Shown: in pieces, positions 50,936-58,792 of the stretch
Numbering within the stretch: position 1 is the first letter of the stretch
How the letters are laid out: every line of letters begins with the position of its first letter
Origin: Methanoculleus sp. UBA374
Lineage (GTDB): Archaea; Halobacteriota; Methanomicrobia; Methanomicrobiales; Methanoculleaceae
DNA length: 64,000 bases
Assembly (NCBI GenBank): GCA_002508705.1
Contig: DAYL01000013.1
Coordinates: forward strand, 1-64,000
Direction: 5' to 3'
The notes under the pieces: model-generated
Database searches by the model: none
What the model saw: the letters and a program-made list of their open reading frames with translations, nothing else
Told to the model about the DNA's origin: nothing
Program-made: the position numbers and the translations under genes

Positions 50936-51700
50936 TTACTCGATTCCTTTCCTGCCGGAGATCAGGTAGTAGGTGCCTCTCGGGTTGATCTTTTCGTACC
51001 ACTTCAGCCGTTTGCGCTGATTCTCCCGGATGCGGGCAAGATCCTGCACCGCGATATCTCCAAACCCTGCATCGGTCAGATACCGGCGTGCGGTCTCCTC
51101 CGGAACGCCGCCGAGGTTGGGCAGAGCGGCGCGCACCTCATCGCTGTACCCCTTGTCGCCGTGGGGATGGGCTTCGACGATCCGGGCGATTCCGGAACTT
51201 ACGCCGCGGCGGACTTTCGCACCGAAAGACCCGTCGTCCCAGACGCCGTCGATGACCATCACGACGCCCCGGGGCTTTAGCACCCGATGCCAGGATGCAA
51301 GTGCCGTCTCCGGGTGGGGAAGCGTCCAGAGCAGGTGGCGGTTGATGACCGCATCGAACGTCTCCGGTTCAAACGGCGGGTGTTCGGCATCTCCCGTCAG
51401 AAATGTCATCGGAAGGTTCTGCTCCTCCGCTTTTTTTCTGCCGATCGCCATCATGCCTTCTGAGAGATCGATCCCTGCGACGGTATGCCCCATCCCGGCA
51501 AGAATGAGCCCCATCGCACCGGTCCCGCATCCGACATCCAGAATGTGCAGAGCGTTTCCGGGGAGAAGTGCGGAAAATACCTCCATCCAGAGTTTTTTCT
51601 CCTCGTCGGTCTGAACCCCGTGAGACACATGATTGTCATAGTATCCGGCTTCCGCACTCCAGGTCTGTGCAATGTGCGATTTCATCGCGTTGTCGTCCAT
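50936..51700 (-). CDS. Transporter-linked class I SAM methyltransferase (copy 2)
   Basis: A 254-residue paralogue of copy 1 with HILDVGCGTGAMGLILAGMG, VAGIDLSEGMMAIGRKK and NRHLLWTLPHPETALASW at matching positions; the shared SHGVQT.EEK.LWM N-terminus and ALPNLGGVPE.TARRY C-terminus show recent duplication. It probably starts an internal transcript (TATA at 51762-51767). GGAGAGA precedes the ATG. Substrate unknown. Confidence 0.85.
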   Translation of the reverse strand: MDDNAMKSHIAQTWSAEAGYYDNHVSHGVQTDEEKKLWMEVFSALLPGNALHILDVGCGTGAMGLILAGMGHTVAGIDLSEGMMAIGRKKAEEQNLPMTFLTGDAEHPPFEPETFDAVINRHLLWTLPHPETALASWHRVLKPRGVVMVIDGVWDDGSFGAKVRRGVSSGIARIVEAHPHGDKGYSDEVRAALPNLGGVPEETARRYLTDAGFGDIAVQDLARIRENQRKRLKWYEKINPRGTYYLISGRKGIE

Positions 51701-51761
51701 GTTCTCTCTCCTGTAAAATCCCTAATTACTCGCTTCAACGGTCTTTTTTGCTCACAGATTC

Positions 51762-51767
51762 TATAAA
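51762..51767 (-). promoter_or_regulatory. Internal TATA box between the two duplicated units
   Basis: TTTATA on the minus strand, within GGATTTATAGAAT, about 60 bases before methyltransferase copy 2. The 198-base gap between the second binding-protein gene and copy 2 holds only this element and a T-rich run. Confidence 0.45.
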
Positions 51768-51898
51768 TCCGTCGTCGGTATCTTCATCTTCGCGTCTCCT
51801 ACGGTTACGCGGGCAGCGGGCATTCCCGCCGCTCTGTTTGAGAACTTTCTTCCTTCATGCTTCCGCCCTTCCCGGTTCTTTGCGATCGAAAAATGGGT

Positions 51899-53464
51899 TC
51901 ATGCCGAGATGGACATGAACGGATCGATCCGGTAGTCGTGTGCGGTCGGATCGAACTTGTAGCCGTTTACGGTATCTTTCATGACGACGGCGACGCCGTA
52001 ATAGGCGACGTTGATCGTCGGCAGGTCATCGTAGACGATCGCCTCGATCCGGCGGAAGTGGTCGTAGCGTTCGTCAAGATCGCTGATATTGTGCCCCTCT
52101 ATGATCATGCGGTCGACCTCCGGGTTGCTGTAGCCCGCCGTGTTGCTGGACCCGGTGGTGGTGTACCAGCCCTTCAGGACATACTCCGGGTCGGGGACCA
52201 TCGCAAGGTTTGTCGCGGAGAGATAGAGGTCCCAGGTGCCGTCGGCCATGGCAACGGTCAGAGCGCTGTTTTCCATCGAGAGCGTCTCGACTTCGATGCC
52301 GACGGACTTGAGGTTTGCCGCAATGGCTTCAAGCATCGGCGGCAGTCCCGGGCGCTCGGTATAGGTCACGACCTTCACCTTGAGGTTCTTGCCGTCTTTG
52401 TCGACGTATCCGTCGCCGTCCGTGTCGGTCCACCCCGATTCTGCAAGATACTGCTTTGCAAGCGCCGGATCGTAGGTATAGGGTTTCAGGGTGGTGTTCG
52501 CCCAGGTCATCGTCGGGAGGAAGACGCCTCCGGCCGGACTCCCTACCCCGTAGAGGACGTTGTCGACGATCCCGTCGCGGTCGATTGCGTGGGATATCGC
52601 CTTACGAACGTTCTTATCGTCCATTTGAGGGCGGTTCAGGTTGACGTCGAGTTTGTAGATCCTCGGCGTGTTGTACTTCTCCACGTGAACCCCGTCGAGA
52701 GCGTCCAGACGATCAACCTCGCTATAGGGCGGATCGACGGTGAAATCGACCTCTCCGCTCTCGGCAAGCATTGCCCGGGTTGCCGGACTCTCGTAGCCGC
52801 GGATGATCATCCGATCAAGACCGGGCTCTCCGCCCCACCACTCGCTGTTCTTGACGACGACAACCTCCCCGGTCTGTTCGTCGAAGGACTCAAGTTTCAT
52901 CGGACCCGTTCCGATCGGCGTTATAAACTTCCCGGAGGCATCGTATGAATCCGGGTGGATGATCGCCGTGTCCGGATAGTGCAGCGTTCCCGGTACAAGC
53001 GGGTTCAACGTGTTTGTGTGGATGCGGAGAGTATAGCGGTCCACCACTTCGGAAGAGTTGTAGTCGAGAAGCGTTGCGGTGCCGGGAGAACTTTCGGCGA
53101 CCCGGTCCAGAGAGAACACGACGCTCTCGGCGGTCATCTCCTCCCCGTTGTGGAACAGCACCCCTTCTCTGAGGTCGAACTCCCACGTCGTGTCGTTGAT
53201 CTGCCGCCAGGCGGTGGCAAGGTTCGGCACGAGGGTGAAGTTGGCGTCCGCCCCGACAAGGGTCTCGGTCACGATTGCCTTCTCCGTGATGAAAGTGCCC
53301 CCGCCGTGCCCGTCTCCGGGATTGATCGACGACACGCGCCACATCTCCCCTACGACAAGGGTGTTTTCCGGACCCGGCCCGGACGATTGGGTCGATGTAC
53401 ACCCGGCGGCCAGCATGCCTGCCGCCAGAATCAGAACGATGAACAATCCACACGTCTTTCTCAT
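51899..53464 (-). CDS. Substrate-binding lipoprotein, solute-binding family 5 (copy 2)
   Basis: A 521-residue paralogue of copy 1, with a lipobox ILAAGMLAAGCTS and the matching TWEFDLREGVLFHNGEEMTA (about 99-118) and FLPTMTWANTTLKPYTYD (about 320-337). It is the first gene of the minus-strand operon. Having two binding proteins with one permease/ATPase set suggests two related ligands or affinities. The 489-base region upstream contains an AT-rich palindrome. Confidence 0.9.
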   Translation of the reverse strand: MRKTCGLFIVLILAAGMLAAGCTSTQSSGPGPENTLVVGEMWRVSSINPGDGHGGGTFITEKAIVTETLVGADANFTLVPNLATAWRQINDTTWEFDLREGVLFHNGEEMTAESVVFSLDRVAESSPGTATLLDYNSSEVVDRYTLRIHTNTLNPLVPGTLHYPDTAIIHPDSYDASGKFITPIGTGPMKLESFDEQTGEVVVVKNSEWWGGEPGLDRMIIRGYESPATRAMLAESGEVDFTVDPPYSEVDRLDALDGVHVEKYNTPRIYKLDVNLNRPQMDDKNVRKAISHAIDRDGIVDNVLYGVGSPAGGVFLPTMTWANTTLKPYTYDPALAKQYLAESGWTDTDGDGYVDKDGKNLKVKVVTYTERPGLPPMLEAIAANLKSVGIEVETLSMENSALTVAMADGTWDLYLSATNLAMVPDPEYVLKGWYTTTGSSNTAGYSNPEVDRMIIEGHNISDLDERYDHFRRIEAIVYDDLPTINVAYYGVAVVMKDTVNGYKFDPTAHDYRIDPFMSISA

Positions 53465-53953
53465 TGTTTTACCTCTCTATCGTCAACTCTGTCCCTGCGG
53501 GAGTACACGGAAAAGACCCGTCAACATGGCAATTGTCCGGGATCTCGCCCTTACAGAGTATGGTTTCTATTGAGATCCACCGGTCATAAATTTTACTAAA
53601 TTATATCTTAATGATAATTGATGTGATGAATTCAAGAATTAATATGAAAAACCGGTTTGCTATTGCGGATAATTACGACCTTTTGTTAGGATCTGCTTAA
53701 AATATCCGATGATCGAAGATCCCCCATGGCTTAGAGCATTTTCGCATGTGTTTGCCGGGGGAAAGGTCATATCCGGTGAAACAACGGTAATCGAGAGGGC
53801 TAAAAGCCTTCGAGGCGCGAGCACAGTGAGCGTGAGCACCGAGGTGTGAATGGGTGTTCCCTCCGGCGTTCCGGGGCAACATCATAGCATGAACTCGTCT
53901 TGCCGTTCGGTCGCGGTGCCTCCCCGTTCACGGACCGGTTCGATTCTGCCTGG
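53465..53953. other. AT-rich intergenic region with candidate operator
   Basis: About 490 bases between the transport operon and the small multidrug-export-like gene. It begins with the promoter region of binding-protein copy 2. A 6-bp inverted repeat AATTAT (53599-53604) / ATAATT (53614-53619) lies in a 100-base AT-rich block unlike the surrounding GC-rich sequence. The right half (53690-53890) has a small hairpin GCCT/AGGC and only weak short frames. No gene recognised. Confidence 0.45.
53599..53619. promoter_or_regulatory. Candidate metal-regulator operator upstream of the Ni/peptide-type operon
   Basis: AATTAT, nine bases, ATAATT. The position upstream of the operon and the palindromic form fit a repressor site, such as a metalloregulator, but no family consensus was matched with confidence. 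Confidence 0.3.
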
Positions 53954-54673
53954 TTACGAAAGACGCCGTTCCCGGAGTCTCCTCCCGTGGACCCACCAGC
54001 CTGCGACCGCCGCGAGGACGACAACGACGATAGCGGCCAGAATCCCGGTGCCGAGCATCGGATCATCCCGGTAGATATTCAGAAGTACGTCGGCCCCGAG
54101 GGCGAAGACGAGGCAGGAGGCGAGCGACCCGATGCAGACGCAGCAAAAGACCCGAAACTCTGCCAGTCCAAGCAGCCGGCCGAGGACCGATCCGCTCATC
54201 GCCCCGGTCCCCTGGAGCGGGACAAAGACGAGGAGAGTGAGTCCGACCGTCGAAAACCGCCGTAGCCATGCCTGGCTCTCGATGTAGTCTCGGGCTATCG
54301 TCATCCCGCTCTCAAGCAGACGGCCGACGAGCGGGACCTTCAGTGCCAGGTCGAAGTTCCAGACGACAAAGAGGGAGACGGCTACGTCAAGGAGGAAGAT
54401 CACGGCCGTGATGAGCCACCAGGAGTAGCCCGCCAGGATCGCGAGCGGAATGATCGTCTCATGCCCGGCGGGAGGAATGAAATAGGCGATGATCAGCCCG
54501 GACATGATGAGGAACCGTTCGTAGGGCTCGGTCAGGTAAAGGGCCGTAACGACGGCCGGGATGATGGCGAGCGGGAGGGTGAATTTCAGGGCACCTATGA
54601 TGCAGGGATGCATAAGGAGGGTTTTCCAGCGGCCCTGTCCGGAGGTCTCGGTTGTATGGTCGTCTGTGGTCAT
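53954..54673 (-). CDS. Small multidrug export protein (PF06695-type) membrane protein
   Basis: A 239-residue protein with about five helices. IIAYFIPPAGHETIIPLAIL (about 58-77) and VPLQGTGAMSGSVLGRLLGL (about 152-171) carry the paired re-entrant features of this family, related to DedA-like and QacE-adjacent small exporters. The role is uncertain despite the name. The ATG at 54673 follows a GC-rich leader. Not obviously linked to its neighbours. Confidence 0.75.
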   Translation of the reverse strand: MTTDDHTTETSGQGRWKTLLMHPCIIGALKFTLPLAIIPAVVTALYLTEPYERFLIMSGLIIAYFIPPAGHETIIPLAILAGYSWWLITAVIFLLDVAVSLFVVWNFDLALKVPLVGRLLESGMTIARDYIESQAWLRRFSTVGLTLLVFVPLQGTGAMSGSVLGRLLGLAEFRVFCCVCIGSLASCLVFALGADVLLNIYRDDPMLGTGILAAIVVVVLAAVAGWWVHGRRLRERRLS

Positions 54674-54819
54674 GGATCGTCGCCCGGGAGGGAGGATCTA
54701 CCGTTCAAGATAGTGGGCCGAGGATTCCTGCGACTTAAGTTGTGGGAGGAATCGGCCCTTCGCATATCTCGTTATACTTTCACCCCGCGCATGGGTATAC
54801 TTAATGACGGAGGAAGTCC

Positions 54820-55055
54820 AACAGATGTTTGTTGCGCTATGGAAGGCACGAAGCAGGAGCATCTCCTGCGGATCACGGCTATACACCTGGCGCAAACGAC
54901 ACCACAGTGCAGCGACATTGCTGCCAGGGCCGCTGTCAACCGGCCTATTGCGGTCCGCTCCCCCGACATCGGGGGAGAGGTGGAATCGTGAAGCCCCTAA
55001 AGAGCATGGTGCCACCTACGGTATCATGCCCCCCACTTCAGTGGGGGGTAGTTGA
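54820..55055 (+). mobile_element. IS200/IS605-type right end with decayed TnpB C-terminus
   Basis: The tail of a frame ending at 54989-54991 reads AARAAVNRPIAV and DIGGEVES, resembling the C-terminal end of TnpB proteins. Another frame ends PPTSVGGS across the terminal hairpin, also a common TnpB ending. The frames are shifted relative to one another and the nuclease domains are gone, so this is a relic. The hairpin at 55029-55048 matches IS605-type right ends. Recognised by pattern only. The rest of 54674-55135 holds nothing clear. Confidence 0.5.
55029..55048 (+). repeat. IS605-type right-end hairpin
   Basis: Perfect 9-bp stem CCCCCCACT, TC loop, AGTGGGGGG, followed by GTAGTTGAC-like sequence common at right ends of IS200/IS605 elements. 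Confidence 0.55.
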
Positions 55056-55135
55056 CGGTTTGGGACGTCGGGATAAGACATTGTCGGAGCGGGTTCCAGC
55101 AGGTTCAAGTTCCCGGAGGGTGAGGATAGGGGAGT

Positions 55136-55402
55136 ATGACTCCTGTTCCTGTTACCCGGTCGCCCCGCACCCTTCCCATCGTCGATCCCGGTACCCGGGA
55201 GAGTGCCTTATGCACGATCGCCAATGTCGGGACCGCGCTCGAAACCCTTCGCGAGGTGAGAAAGCACGTTCGCGGCGACCACAAGCGCCGCCTCGACGAC
55301 GTCGCGGTGATCCTCCGTGCGGTCGCGTTCGACGCCCAGGCAGCCTATGCGATCACCGACGAGGAAGCCCGGGAATTTATCCGAAAGTGCCGTTCCCCGT
55401 GA
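55136..55402 (+). CDS. Small hypothetical helical protein
   Basis: 88 residues; after an unstructured N-terminus (about 1-25) the rest is helical and charged (TLREVRKHVRGDHKRRLDDV; then DEEAREFIRKC). The ATG follows GGGGAG at a good distance, so translation is plausible. I do not recognise a family. It precedes the polyprenol-kinase-like gene on the same strand by about 75 bases. Confidence 0.55.
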   Translation: MTPVPVTRSPRTLPIVDPGTRESALCTIANVGTALETLREVRKHVRGDHKRRLDDVAVILRAVAFDAQAAYAITDEEAREFIRKCRSP

Positions 55403-55477
55403 GTCTCGGGCCGCTTATCCGGCGCGGCTTGCACCGGCTTGCAGAGGATTTAACCGGTTCGGCGCCTATCATTGCAG

Positions 55478-56026
55478 ATGAACGAGTCGCTCCGGCAGGT
55501 CGTCCATCTTGTCTTCGGCCTCGGGATCGCGGGTTTTGTCCACTTCTTCGACCGCGACATCACCCTCACCGTCCTCATACTCACGCTCTTTGTGGGGTTC
55601 ATCTTCTCCGACGCCGTCGCCCGGGGCTACACCATTCCGGTCGTCTCCTGGGTCATTGCGGGTCTTGAACGGCGGGATGCCGTTCCGGGCAAAGGGGCCC
55701 TTTTCTTCGCTCTGGGGGCGCTCTTCTGCCTTTTCTTCTTCGGCAGAGAGATAGCCTTCGCCGGGCTCGTGGTGCTCTCGCTTCTCGACAGCGTCACCAC
55801 CCTCGTCGGCGTCCGGTTCGGCAGGACCCGGATCTACAACCATAAATCCCTTGAGGGGACGCTTGCGGGTGTCGCGGTGACGACGGCCGCCCTTTGCCTC
55901 CTCGTCCCGCCGGCGGCCGCTCTGGCGACGGCCGCGGTCACGGGCCTTGCCGAACTGGTGAGCCCCGTGGACGACAACCTCGTTGTCCCGGTCGTGGCCT
56001 GCCTCACCCTTACGGTACTGCTCTGA
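55478..56026 (+). CDS. Diacylglycerol/polyprenol kinase-like (CTP-dependent) membrane protein
   Basis: A 182-residue protein with about seven helices and the motifs GKGALFFALGALF (about 66-78), LSLLDSVTTLVGVRFGR (about 99-115) and YNHKSLEGTLAGV (about 119-131), ending with VSPVDDNLVVPVV. These are hallmarks of the Sec59/phytol-kinase/DGK family that phosphorylates isoprenoid alcohols or diacylglycerol with CTP or ATP. ATG 55478 is preferred over TTG 55472. In an archaeon it may salvage lipid alcohols. Confidence 0.82.
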   Translation: MNESLRQVVHLVFGLGIAGFVHFFDRDITLTVLILTLFVGFIFSDAVARGYTIPVVSWVIAGLERRDAVPGKGALFFALGALFCLFFFGREIAFAGLVVLSLLDSVTTLVGVRFGRTRIYNHKSLEGTLAGVAVTTAALCLLVPPAAALATAAVTGLAELVSPVDDNLVVPVVACLTLTVLL

Positions 56027-56125
56027 AGCAGTGGCGGAACCGTCGAACCGGTCCATCGGGGACTGTATCTGCATGCCCAAAGATTATGAGGCTGGACCCG
56101 GGTTTGCCGGAGATTGAGGGCGTGA

Positions 56126-57157
56126 TTAATGCTCCGCTAACCTCTTCGTGCGGTGGTCGCACACCGGGCAGGTGGTGAAGACCCCGCAGGCAGAGCAGTC
56201 CTCTCCGGTGCAGGGCTGGACCCGGATCGTAACGCTTGTCCGGGGGAACTCCCGCTTGACGTCGGTCTCTATATGTTTCACGATCCCGTACGCCTCCTCG
56301 AGGGTTGCGGTCTTCGGGACGACGAGATGGAGGTCCACGAACCGGTTCGGCCCCGAACGGCGGGTCCGGAGCCGGTGGAAGTTGATGACTGCCGAGCAGT
56401 GCTCGTTGATGATCTCCCGGATCCGGGCCTCCTCTTCCGGGGGCAGGCTCCGGTCGACGAGGTCTTCGAACGAACGCCGGATGAGGTCGAATGCCGCCTT
56501 CAGGATGATGACGGCGACCGCGAGCGCGATGAGGGCATCGAGGACCGTAAGACCGGTCAGCCGGATCAGAACGAGCCCCGCCACGACCCCGATAGAGGTG
56601 TAGACGTCCGTCCGGAGGTGCCAGGCATCGCTTTCAAGCGCGATCGACTCGGTTTTCTTTGCCACTCGCATCAGCCGGGAGGAGACGTAGAAGTTTACTC
56701 CGGCCGAGAGCAGCATGACCCCGATACCCAGTCCTAGCGCCTCCACGTTCAGCGTCTCTTCTCCGCCGAGAAGGTTTTGCGCTGCTTCATTGATGATGAT
56801 GAGTGCGGCGACGAGGATGAGGACCGCTTCAAGAAGGCCGGATATGCTCTCGTATTTCCCGTGACCGAAGGTGTGACACTCGTCGGGGGGCCGGGCCGAC
56901 TCCCGGACGGAGAAGTAGGCGATGGCCGCTGCTATCAGGTCGATGCCCGAGTGGATTGCCTCGGATATGAGCCCGACCGAGCCGATCGCGATCCCGGCCG
57001 CCAGTTTCGTCACGACGAGAAGCGTGTTGGACGCGACCGAGAGGCGTGCGGTCTTCTCTTTCAGCACGCCGTCCCGTCCCGGTGCGTCCAATCCGCCCAG
57101 AACGACCCCTCCCATGATTGATGAGTGTTCGCCCTCCACCGGGATAGGGTTTTTCAT
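56126..57157 (-). CDS. Cation diffusion facilitator transporter with cysteine-rich tail
   Basis: A 343-residue CDF exporter. Six helices; metal site residues in SEAIHSGIDLIAAAIAYFSV (about 65-84) and ESDAWHLRTDVYTSIGVV (about 174-191), where the usual HxxxD site has one His and Asp. A cytoplasmic domain (about 230-315) precedes a C-terminal CTGEDCSACGVFTTCPVCDH (about 317-336) rich in cysteines, likely a metal-binding element. It expels divalent metals such as Zn or Fe; the specificity is unknown. Convergent with the polyprenol-kinase-like gene. Confidence 0.87.
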   Translation of the reverse strand: MKNPIPVEGEHSSIMGGVVLGGLDAPGRDGVLKEKTARLSVASNTLLVVTKLAAGIAIGSVGLISEAIHSGIDLIAAAIAYFSVRESARPPDECHTFGHGKYESISGLLEAVLILVAALIIINEAAQNLLGGEETLNVEALGLGIGVMLLSAGVNFYVSSRLMRVAKKTESIALESDAWHLRTDVYTSIGVVAGLVLIRLTGLTVLDALIALAVAVIILKAAFDLIRRSFEDLVDRSLPPEEEARIREIINEHCSAVINFHRLRTRRSGPNRFVDLHLVVPKTATLEEAYGIVKHIETDVKREFPRTSVTIRVQPCTGEDCSACGVFTTCPVCDHRTKRLAEH

Positions 57158-57202
57158 GCCCGAAGGGGGAGTCCAGAAGGGTCTCTGGCAGTGTTCCCTC
57201 CA

Positions 57203-58648
57203 TCACCCGACCGTGAGGATGATGAGCGAGTCGGTCCCCTCCCGCCCGGGAGAGACCCCTTCGGTGAGCACCACGCGCTCGCCGGACCCGATCAGACCGG
57301 AGTCCCGGATTGAGTCGAGGATCGCCCCGTGCCAGTATTCCTTCTCGCTCCGGATCAGGAACGGACAGACCCCGTAGGAGAACGCCAGAAACTTGAGGGT
57401 TCCCGGGTTCCGGGTGAACGCAAGGATCCAGGCATCGGGTTTGAACCGCGAGATGCTCCGCGGCGTGCTCCCGGAGCGCGTGGGCGTCAGCACGAACCGG
57501 ATGCCGAGCGCATCCAGCGCCTCGATGACGTTTAAGGAGACGACGTCGTTGACGGTGATCTTCTCCCGCCCCCTCCCCTGCCGGAAGTACTCGAGCGGGC
57601 TGCACACCGCCCCGACGGTCGAACGCTTCTCCTCGGTCGACCGGGCGATCTTTGCCATCATCGCGACCGTCTCGGCCGGGTACTTCCCGATGGCCGTCTC
57701 CTCGGAGAGCATGACGGCATCCGTCCCGTCGAGGATGGCGTTTGCAACGTCGGTCACCTCCGCCCGGGTGGGCCGGATGTTGTCGGTCATCGACATCAGC
57801 ATCTGCGTCGCGGTGATCACCGGCCGACCGAGGATGTTGGCCTTCTGGATTATCCGCTTCTGCACCGTCGGGACCTCCTCGATGGGAATCTGGACCCCGA
57901 GGTCGCCCCGGGCGATCATGACTCCGTCGGTCTCCCGGAGGATCTCGTCGAGATTTGTGAGCGCCTCCTGCCGCTCGATCTTTGCTATCACCCTGACGGA
58001 CTTCCCCGACAGGGCCGCGTGCTCCCGGGCTTTCAGGACATCTTCCGCCCGCTCGATGAAGGATATGCTGAAGGTGTCGAGCCCCTCGGAAAGCCCGAAG
58101 TCGATGCACTCGCGGTCCCGGTCGGTCACGGCGCTGAGTGCAACGATCCCGCCGCCGCCGACGAGGCTCATCCCTTTGCGCGAGAGGAGGGGCCCGCCGA
58201 TGATCACCGTCGCCCGGACGTCGTTCTCCCCGACCTCGTCGACCCGGAGCTGAAGGAACCCGTCGCTGAGAAAGATGATGCTTCCCGGCGCGACCAGTTG
58301 CGGGAACTGCTCGAAATCGACGGGGATCTGGTCGGGATCGCTCTGAACCGGGGCGGTCGTGAGGGTGACGGTCTCTCCCTTGCGAAGTTCCATGGGCTCT
58401 TTAGCGAGGTCGCCGATCCGGATCTTTGGTCCCGGGAGGTCGATCAGGATCGTGACCGGGAGCCCGACTTCGTCCGCGGCGGTCCGGATGTTCCTGATGT
58501 TCTCCCGGTGCTCGTCGAACGACCCGTGGGAGAGGTTGAGCCGGGCGACGTTCATACCGGCCCGGATCATCCGGACGAGCACCTCCTGTGAGCGGGATGC
58601 GGGTCCTATGGTACAGACGATCTTTGTTTTGTGGTCGGGCAGGCTCAT
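57203..58648 (-). CDS. pyk: Pyruvate kinase
   Basis: Catalyses phosphoenolpyruvate plus ADP to pyruvate plus ATP. The 481-residue protein begins DHKTKIVCTIGPASRSQEVL, then RLNLSHGSFDEH (about 30-41), the active-site IIAKIERQEALTNLDEIL-type block (about 223-240) with VMIARGDLGVQIP and a T.ATQMLMSM segment, and a C-terminal regulatory domain ending normally. ATG 58648 (MSLPDHK) is preferred; the frame also has an 18-residue extension to 58702. In methanogens it may function in carbon-storage or gluconeogenic balance. Confidence 0.93.
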   Translation of the reverse strand: MSLPDHKTKIVCTIGPASRSQEVLVRMIRAGMNVARLNLSHGSFDEHRENIRNIRTAADEVGLPVTILIDLPGPKIRIGDLAKEPMELRKGETVTLTTAPVQSDPDQIPVDFEQFPQLVAPGSIIFLSDGFLQLRVDEVGENDVRATVIIGGPLLSRKGMSLVGGGGIVALSAVTDRDRECIDFGLSEGLDTFSISFIERAEDVLKAREHAALSGKSVRVIAKIERQEALTNLDEILRETDGVMIARGDLGVQIPIEEVPTVQKRIIQKANILGRPVITATQMLMSMTDNIRPTRAEVTDVANAILDGTDAVMLSEETAIGKYPAETVAMMAKIARSTEEKRSTVGAVCSPLEYFRQGRGREKITVNDVVSLNVIEALDALGIRFVLTPTRSGSTPRSISRFKPDAWILAFTRNPGTLKFLAFSYGVCPFLIRSEKEYWHGAILDSIRDSGLIGSGERVVLTEGVSPGREGTDSLIILTVG

Positions 58649-58792
58649 CCGTTTCCGTTTCGTCTGCTCCGATATCTGATGAATTACCTCTTCGAGCATC
58701 ATAGTACCCTTCGGGTACCGGCACCGGATTAACCTTCGCCCGGGGTGCGGACATGCCGGGTGCGGACGTATCCCTGGGCAATGCGGCAGGGT

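Noticed and set aside
53697..53885. 62-codon minus-strand frame in the AT-rich intergenic region
   Set aside because: Odd His/Ala/Arg composition, no ribosome site or recognised family; could be relic sequence but is not supported as a gene.
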